From Lichenibacterium minor (lineage in GTDB: Bacteria > Pseudomonadota > Alphaproteobacteria > Rhizobiales > Beijerinckiaceae), in assembly GCF_004137685.1 (NCBI RefSeq), contig NZ_QYBB01000002.1, positions 62,001 through 126,000 of the forward strand: a stretch of DNA of 64,000 nt, written 5' to 3'. The translations under genes were made by a program, and so were the position numbers. Positions 59,622-64,000 of the stretch are shown here, piece by piece. A model generated the notes under the pieces. The model was given only the letters and a program-made list of their open reading frames with translations. It was not told the origin of the DNA and ran no database searches. Numbering within the stretch: position 1 is the stretch's first letter; each line of letters begins with the position of its first letter.

Positions 59622-60548
59622 CTATGCCGCGGGGCGCTTCCCCAGGATCCAGCCTTCCCACCGGCGCAGGCCTTCGGCGAGCGGCGGCGCGGCGGCGCGC
59701 TCGCCCCGCGCCACCGCGAGCGCCGCCAGGAGCCCGACCACGGCGTCGAAGCCGTCGTCGTTCCCCGCCTCGGGCGGGAAGCCGGCGTCGAGCGCCGCCC
59801 GCAGGCCGGGGTCGAGGGCGACGCCCCGCTTCCCCGCCCAGGCGGCGAGGTGCGGCGCCAGGGCCGCCCGCAGCGCGCGGTCCCCCTTCCTGCGGATCGC
59901 GAAGCCGAGTTGCCCGTATCCGTCGCCCGGGTAGGACTCGGCCAGCACGAGCCCGCCCCGCCCCGCGAGCGCGGCGAGGTCGCCGTCGAAGGGCCACAGC
60001 CGGGCGCCCCGCCGCCGGGCCGGCGCGATCACCTCCCGCCAGCCGTGCAGCGCCGCCTTGCCGACCTGGCTGGCGCCCATGGTCCAGAACATGCAGCCCG
60101 CAGCCCCGCCCTCGGCCCCCCGGCGCTCGCAGGCGCGCACGAGGTCTCCGATCCCCGCGACCCCGTGCCCGTCGACGAGGTGGGCGAGGCGCGTGCCCCC
60201 GGGCCGCGCGGGATAGAAGGGCCGGCGCGGGCCGACCTCGCCGGGCGTCGCCGCGATGGCGAAGATGTCCGGCCAGTCGCCCCGGCCGATCGCGTCGATG
60301 GCGGCGGCGAAGCCGCCGTAGCCCGTGGCGGCCCCGAAGGCGGCGGGGAAGCCGATGGGGAAGTCGAAGGCGGCCAGGGTCGGGGCGTCTTCGGCCAGCG
60401 CGGCCAGGCGCGCGGCGAGCGCGGCGGGATCGGCGACGTTGGAGGGCCCCGACGCGCGCCAGCCCCCCTGCGCGTCCCGATGCGCCTCGGCCGACCAGCG
60501 CCCGGCCGCGCGGACGCTCCAATCGCAGTGGACGACGTGGCCGAACAC
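59622..60548 (-). CDS. Hypothetical protein, possibly RNase H-fold (DUF429-like)
   Basis: A 308-residue soluble protein starting MFGHVVHCDWSVRAAGRWSA. The opening HCDWS with a conserved Asp, FDFPIGFPAAFGAATGYGGF in the middle, and AGNDDGFDAVVGLLAALAVA near the C-terminus suggest an RNase H-like fold as in DUF429 proteins. VLAESYPGDGYGQLGF and CMFWTMGASQVGKAALHGWR are further conserved-looking blocks. The fold call is by pattern only and needs a profile search. It lies 22 bp downstream of the GST gene and likely shares its transcript. Confidence 0.7.
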   Translation of the reverse strand: MFGHVVHCDWSVRAAGRWSAEAHRDAQGGWRASGPSNVADPAALAARLAALAEDAPTLAAFDFPIGFPAAFGAATGYGGFAAAIDAIGRGDWPDIFAIAATPGEVGPRRPFYPARPGGTRLAHLVDGHGVAGIGDLVRACERRGAEGGAAGCMFWTMGASQVGKAALHGWREVIAPARRRGARLWPFDGDLAALAGRGGLVLAESYPGDGYGQLGFAIRRKGDRALRAALAPHLAAWAGKRGVALDPGLRAALDAGFPPEAGNDDGFDAVVGLLAALAVARGERAAAPPLAEGLRRWEGWILGKRPAA

Positions 60549-60570
60549 GCCCGCGTCCGGCCCCCCCGCG

Positions 60571-61257
60571 TCAGGCCGCCGACTTGGCGGTGGCGGGGAA
60601 CATGTGGCGCTTGGCGTCCTCGTCCATCTCGGCCTTGAAGCTGTGCCTTTCCTTGATGGCCTCGGCGCGGACCGCCGCCGGACGGGCGCTGACGGCGTCG
60701 AGCAGGCGCTTGACGTTGGGAAGCTTCTGCCAGGCCGCCTCGCCCATCACGAAGGGCAGGCGACCCGCCCAGCCCCACACCGCCATGTCGACGATGGAAT
60801 AATCGGCGCCCAGCATGTAGGCGCGGTCGGCCAGCCGCGCGTCGACGATCGACCAATGGCGCTCCGCCTCGAAATCGTAGCGCTCGACCGCGTAGTCCTG
60901 CGACTTCGGGGCGAAGTGCCTGAAATGCACCGCCTGCCCCGAATACGGGCCGATGCCGGTGGCGACGAACATCAGCCAGGACAGCATCTCGCCCCGCGCC
61001 TTGTCGCCCGGCTTCGGCAGGAAGCGGCCCGTCTTCTCGGCGAGATAGAGCAGGATGGCGTTGGAATCGAACACGGTGGCGTCGCCGTCGACGATGACGG
61101 GCAGCTTGGCGTTGGGGTTCAACGCCTTGAAGGCCTCGGCGTGCTGCTCGCCCTTGCGCGAGTCGACCGGAACGGCCTCGTAGTCGAGACCCGCTTCCTC
61201 GAGGAACAGCGCCACCTTCATGGGGTTGGGGGCGAGGTTGTAGTAGAAGGTGATCAT
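60571..61257 (-). CDS. Glutathione S-transferase family protein
   Basis: A 228-residue cytosolic protein starting MITFYYNLAPNPMKVALFLE. The N-terminal thioredoxin-like domain has APNPMKVALFLEEAGLDYEA, NPNAKLPVIVDGDATVFDSN (cis-Pro loop and the glutathione-binding Asp/Ser), and AILLYLAEKTGRFLPK. The helical C-terminal domain carries YSIVDMAVWGWAGRLP, the usual N-cap box. Pattern is near YghU/YfcG-type or Ure2-like disulfide reductases. It is divergent from the esterase gene. Confidence 0.93.
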   Translation of the reverse strand: MITFYYNLAPNPMKVALFLEEAGLDYEAVPVDSRKGEQHAEAFKALNPNAKLPVIVDGDATVFDSNAILLYLAEKTGRFLPKPGDKARGEMLSWLMFVATGIGPYSGQAVHFRHFAPKSQDYAVERYDFEAERHWSIVDARLADRAYMLGADYSIVDMAVWGWAGRLPFVMGEAAWQKLPNVKRLLDAVSARPAAVRAEAIKERHSFKAEMDEDAKRHMFPATAKSAA

Positions 61258-61325
61258 GGCGCTGAGGCTCCCGGGGCCGCCGACATCGTCGGCGGACGGG
61301 GCAGCCTTAGCGCGGCCGCGTGGCG

Positions 61326-62360
61326 ATGCCGAGACGGGGGATGCGATTGTTCGACACGAAGCCGCGGGGCGTCCCCTTCGCGACGGGCGCCGACGTTCCC
61401 CTGACGCTCCGCGCCCAGGGCAGCTTCTTCATCGGCGGCCGCGACATCCGCTCGGACGCGCTGTCGGCGGTGCCGGCCTACGCGCCGTCCGGCACGGTGG
61501 TGGTCGATCAGGTCTACGTGCGCTTCGCGGTGCCGGCCGCGGTCGGCGGGCCGCCGCTGGTGCTGGTGCACGGCTGCTGCCTCAGCGGCCAGGCCTGGGA
61601 AACCACGCCGGACGGGCGACCGGGCTGGGACGAGATGTTTCTGCGCGCCGGCTTCCCCGTCTACGCGGTCGACCAGGCGTGGCGCGGGCGCTCGGGCGCG
61701 GGCATCGCGCCCGCCGCCAACGGCGACGGCCCCCTGCCGACCGTGTTCTCGGCCGGGCGCGAGGACGCCTGGACGGTGTTCCGCATCGGCCCCCGCTTCC
61801 CCGAACCCTATCCCGACACGCTGTTCCCCGTGGACGCCGTGGGGGAGCTGTGGAAATCCATGGTGCCGGATTTCTTCTACGCCCTGCCGACCCCCAACCC
61901 CACCGTCCCGGCGCTGTCCGCCCTGGCGCGGCGGCTCGGGGGCGCGGTCCTGGTGAGCCATTCGCAGGCGGGGCTGTATCCGTTCCAGGCCGCCGAAGCG
62001 GCGCGGGACGGCATCGCCGCCCTGGTGGCGCTGGAGCCCGCCGCCCTGCCCGACCCCGCGGGCGACCTGTCGGCCTTCCGGGACCTGCCGGTGCTGATCG
62101 TCTACGGCGACCACGTCGCGGCGTCGCCGCGCTGGGCGCCCCGGCTCGCCCTGGCGCGGGCCTTCGTGGCGGCGGCGAACGCGGCCGGCGGCCGGGCCGA
62201 ACTGATGTCGCTGCCCGAACGCGGCATTCGCGGCAATTCCCACATGCTGATGCAGGACCGGAACAGCGACGTCGTGGCGGAGCTCGTGGCCGCATGGATC
62301 GGCCGGGAACGGCCGCACGGGGCCGGCGGCGCCGCGGGGCGGCCGATCGGGGGCGCCTGA
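61326..62360 (+). CDS. Alpha/beta hydrolase (esterase)
   Basis: A hydrolase of about 344 residues. Starts GTG 61320, ATG 61326 and ATG 61341 are within 21 bases; ATG 61326 is used here. PPLVLVHGCCLSGQAWETTP holds the oxyanion region (HGCCLSG), SHSQAGLYPFQAAEAA is the nucleophile elbow (GxSxG variant SHSQAG, Ser nucleophile), PVLIVYGDHV carries the Asp and GIRGNSHMLMQDRNSD the His. The pattern matches esterases of the lysophospholipase-like group with a long cap. No signal peptide is visible. Substrate unknown. Confidence 0.88.
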   Translation: MPRRGMRLFDTKPRGVPFATGADVPLTLRAQGSFFIGGRDIRSDALSAVPAYAPSGTVVVDQVYVRFAVPAAVGGPPLVLVHGCCLSGQAWETTPDGRPGWDEMFLRAGFPVYAVDQAWRGRSGAGIAPAANGDGPLPTVFSAGREDAWTVFRIGPRFPEPYPDTLFPVDAVGELWKSMVPDFFYALPTPNPTVPALSALARRLGGAVLVSHSQAGLYPFQAAEAARDGIAALVALEPAALPDPAGDLSAFRDLPVLIVYGDHVAASPRWAPRLALARAFVAAANAAGGRAELMSLPERGIRGNSHMLMQDRNSDVVAELVAAWIGRERPHGAGGAAGRPIGGA

Positions 62361-62462
62361 CCCGGGAGCGATGGGGCCCCCGCCCGCGCGGGTCCATCGC
62401 GGCAACCCGGATTGGCGCGGGGCGCTTTCCCCCTATATCGCCCGAAGTCTGACCGCGCGAGG

Positions 62463-62660
62463 ATGCCGATGTTCGTCGAAGGTGGAGGCGGATGGAAACC
62501 CCCGCCCTGGCAGCCGCCGCCGCGGAAGCCCAAGATGACGCGCAAGCAGGAGCGGATCATCCTGTGGCTCGTCGGCGTCAACGTCCTGTTCCTGCTGATC
62601 GCGCCGATCGGCGGCGTCACCATCGTGCAGACCCTGGTGTCCCTGCTGGCGCACGGCTGA
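62463..62660 (+). CDS. Small Pro-rich membrane protein
   Basis: A 65-residue protein from ATG 62463; ATG 62469 is better placed behind GAGG and may be the true start (MFVEGGGGWKPPPWQPPPRK). A Gly/Trp/Pro-rich cytoplasmic segment and a basic RKPKMTRKQER stretch lead to one span (IILWLVGVNVLFLLIAPIGG) and the tail VTIVQTLVSLLAHG. Positive-inside topology puts the N-terminus in the cytoplasm. Function unknown. Confidence 0.75.
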   Translation: MPMFVEGGGGWKPPPWQPPPRKPKMTRKQERIILWLVGVNVLFLLIAPIGGVTIVQTLVSLLAHG

Positions 62661-62666
62661 GGCGGC

Positions 62667-62706
62667 CCGCTCCGGGGAGCGGCGGGCGCCGGCCCGCCCC
62701 GGCGCC
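62667..62706 (+). terminator. Double hairpin after the small membrane protein gene
   Basis: CCGCTCC-GG-GGAGCGG (62667-62682) and GGCGCCGG-CCCGCC-CCGGCGCC (62685-62706) form two successive stems within 50 bp of the stop. No T-tract follows. Confidence 0.5.
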
Positions 62707-62840
62707 GGCACCCCCGGGATGCGATGCGCGGGTCGCCCAGGCCCGTCCCGCCCCCCGAAACGGGACCGCACACCCGTGAGGAAGGATCCGGGTGGCAGTA
62801 TGCAATCATCGTCATCGCGATCGGGGGTTCTTCGTCCTTC

Positions 62841-62860
62841 ATTAAGCAAATTAAGCTTTA
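62841..62860 (+). promoter_or_regulatory. AT-rich repeat upstream of the chemoreceptor gene
   Basis: ATTAAGC occurs at 62841-62847 and 62850-62856 (9-bp period) in a 20-bp stretch that is 80% A/T, unlike the surrounding GC-rich DNA. It lies about 45 bp before the chemoreceptor start. The TTAA motifs recall a CtrA box (TTAA-N7-TTAA) but are only 5 nt apart. Confidence 0.45.
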
Positions 62861-62905
62861 CTCATGTCAGGCCGGTCGATGCCGCTTCTGATGAGACCCC
62901 AGACC

Positions 62906-64000
62906 ATGTTGTTCCGCCGCCCCCAGGCCACGTTCGGCATCTCGCATGATGCCCTGAAGGTCATGATCTGCAAGGTGCGGGCGATCGAGCGCGTGCAGGC
63001 CGTGATCGAATTCGATCCGGACGGGACCATCGTCACGGCCAACGACACCTTCCTGTCGGTCATGGGATACGGCCTCGACGAGATCGTCGGGCGCCATCAC
63101 GGGATGTTCGTGGAGCCCGCCCTCCGCGACAATGCGGATTACCAGAACTTCTGGGCGCGGCTCCGCCGCAAGGAGTTCATCCAGGAAACGTTTCGGCGGA
63201 TCGGGCGGGACGGCCGCGTCGTCTGGATCCAGGGCTCCTACAACCCGCTCATGGACGCGGACGACAAGGTTTACCGCATCGTCAAATTCGCCACCGACGT
63301 CACCTCCGCGGTCGCGGAGCGCACCGCGCACGACGCCCGATCGGCGGAAACCACCCGCGTCCAGATGCAGGTCGTCACCGGCCTGGCGGGCGGGCTGCAG
63401 CGCTTGGCGGCGGGCGACCTGCTGTGCCGGATCGACGACCGGTTCGACGCCGACTTCGAGAAGCTGCGGACGGACTTCAACGACACGGCGGAAACGCTGC
63501 AGCAGGCCCTGCTGAAGGTGTCGGAGAACGCGTCGGCGATGACCCGGGGCGCGGCCGAGATCGGGGCCGCGGCCGACGACCTGAGCCGCCGCACCGAGCA
63601 GCAGGCGGCTTCGCTGGAGGAAACCGCGGCGGCGCTCGACGAGATCACCGCCACGGTGCGGAAGTCCGCCGACGGCGCCACCCACGCCCACGAGGTGGTG
63701 GCGGCCGCCAAGGCCGGCGCCGAGCAGTCCGGGCGCGTGGTGCGCCAGGCCGTGGAAGCGATGGGCGGCATCGAGCGGTCGTCGCGCGAGATCAGCCAGA
63801 TCATCGGCGTGATCGACGAGATCGCGTTCCAGACCAACCTGCTGGCGCTCAACGCGGGTGTGGAAGCGGCGCGGGCCGGCGACGCGGGGCGCGGCTTCGC
63901 GGTCGTGGCGTCCGAGGTTCGGGCGCTGGCGCAGCGCTCGGCGGAGGCCGCCAAGGAGATCAAGGGCCTGATCTCGACCTCGGGCGCCCAGGTCCAGCAG
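62906..64000 (+). CDS. Soluble PAS-type methyl-accepting chemotaxis protein (partial)
   Basis: A chemoreceptor without a membrane segment, so probably cytoplasmic. It starts at ATG 62906 ([20 protein letters not shown]); ATG 62891 is an alternative. A PAS domain covers about residues 30-140 ([57 protein letters not shown]). Then comes a helical HAMP-like linker ([20 protein letters not shown]). The signalling hairpin tip [20 protein letters not shown] followed by [20 protein letters not shown] is intact. The gene is cut by the right edge after 365 residues, so the end of the hairpin and any receptor tail are missing. Confidence 0.95.
   Translation, partial: MLFRRPQATFGISHDALKVMICKVRAIERVQAVIEFDPDGTIVTANDTFLSVMGYGLDEIVGRHHGMFVEPALRDNADYQNFWARLRRKEFIQETFRRIGRDGRVVWIQGSYNPLMDADDKVYRIVKFATDVTSAVAERTAHDARSAETTRVQMQVVTGLAGGLQRLAAGDLLCRIDDRFDADFEKLRTDFNDTAETLQQALLKVSENASAMTRGAAEIGAAADDLSRRTEQQAASLEETAAALDEITATVRKSADGATHAHEVVAAAKAGAEQSGRVVRQAVEAMGGIERSSREISQIIGVIDEIAFQTNLLALNAGVEAARAGDAGRGFAVVASEVRALAQRSAEAAKEIKGLISTSGAQVQQ

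Noticed and set aside
62842-62854. CtrA box
   Set aside because: The TTAA motifs are separated by 5 nt; CtrA needs 7. Kept only as an AT-rich repeat.

Overview
The window is about 64 kb of very GC-rich DNA, packed with protein genes whose third codon positions are almost all G or C. The products look alphaproteobacterial. The rplS-leuC pair, the MoxR/DUF58/DUF4159 block, the DUF1285-Nudix pair, ugp and TRAP transporters, TIGR01244-type phosphatases and host-attachment proteins are typical of Hyphomicrobiales (Rhizobiales). A relative of Methylobacteriaceae or Lichenihabitantaceae is my inference, not something the sequence proves. I found no rRNA, tRNA, CRISPR array, insertion sequence or intact prophage.

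Layout. 1-4.3 kb: leuC (cut by the left edge) and rplS, with unusual hairpins between them, then two MFS exporters. 4.5-5.9 kb: two small hypothetical genes and a broken phage portal gene. 5.9-11.4 kb: two more MFS transporters, an alkyladenine DNA glycosylase coupled to a YetF-type membrane protein, and a CitMHS-like antiporter. 11.4-18.7 kb: a BacA-type ABC exporter, a DSP-like phosphatase, periplasmic MsrP, a sedolisin-like secreted peptidase with FG-GAP-type repeats and a LuxR regulator. 18.8-27.5 kb: a four-gene MoxR-DUF58-DUF4159-VWA/amidotransferase operon, divergent from a DUF1285-CoA pyrophosphatase-small membrane protein operon. 27.5-37.3 kb: a YbaK deacylase, an Old Yellow Enzyme, a complete ugpBAEC operon with a candidate Pho box, a solo ModE-type HTH protein and a dctPQM TRAP operon. 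37.3-41 kb: a translationally coupled cyclic-di-GMP pair (PAS/GAF/EAL phosphodiesterase followed by a membrane diguanylate cyclase). 41.3-49 kb: methyltransferase, MmyB-type regulator, CCA-adding enzyme, host-attachment protein, acyltransferases, Nudix hydrolase and phosphoesterase. 49-55.5 kb: an amine/polyol module with a copper amine oxidase, an APC permease broken by an in-frame amber codon, a mannitol-type dehydrogenase and a divergent AraC regulator. 55.6-64 kb: endo/exonuclease/phosphatase, acyl-CoA dehydrogenase, several small secreted or cytosolic proteins, a GST, an esterase and a soluble PAS chemoreceptor cut by the right edge.

Themes. Much of the window handles small organic molecules: glycerol phosphates, dicarboxylates, amines, polyols, and several drug-like or solute MFS carriers. 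The most informative non-coding signals are the 21-bp-period direct repeat in front of the AraC gene, the Pho-box-like repeat before ugpB, the triplicated rplS tail, and two genes whose reading frames seem to begin at CTG behind a good Shine-Dalgarno. The most notable lesion is the amber codon in the amine permease. No clearly unprecedented multi-gene system is visible; the amine module and the MoxR operon are the best places to look.
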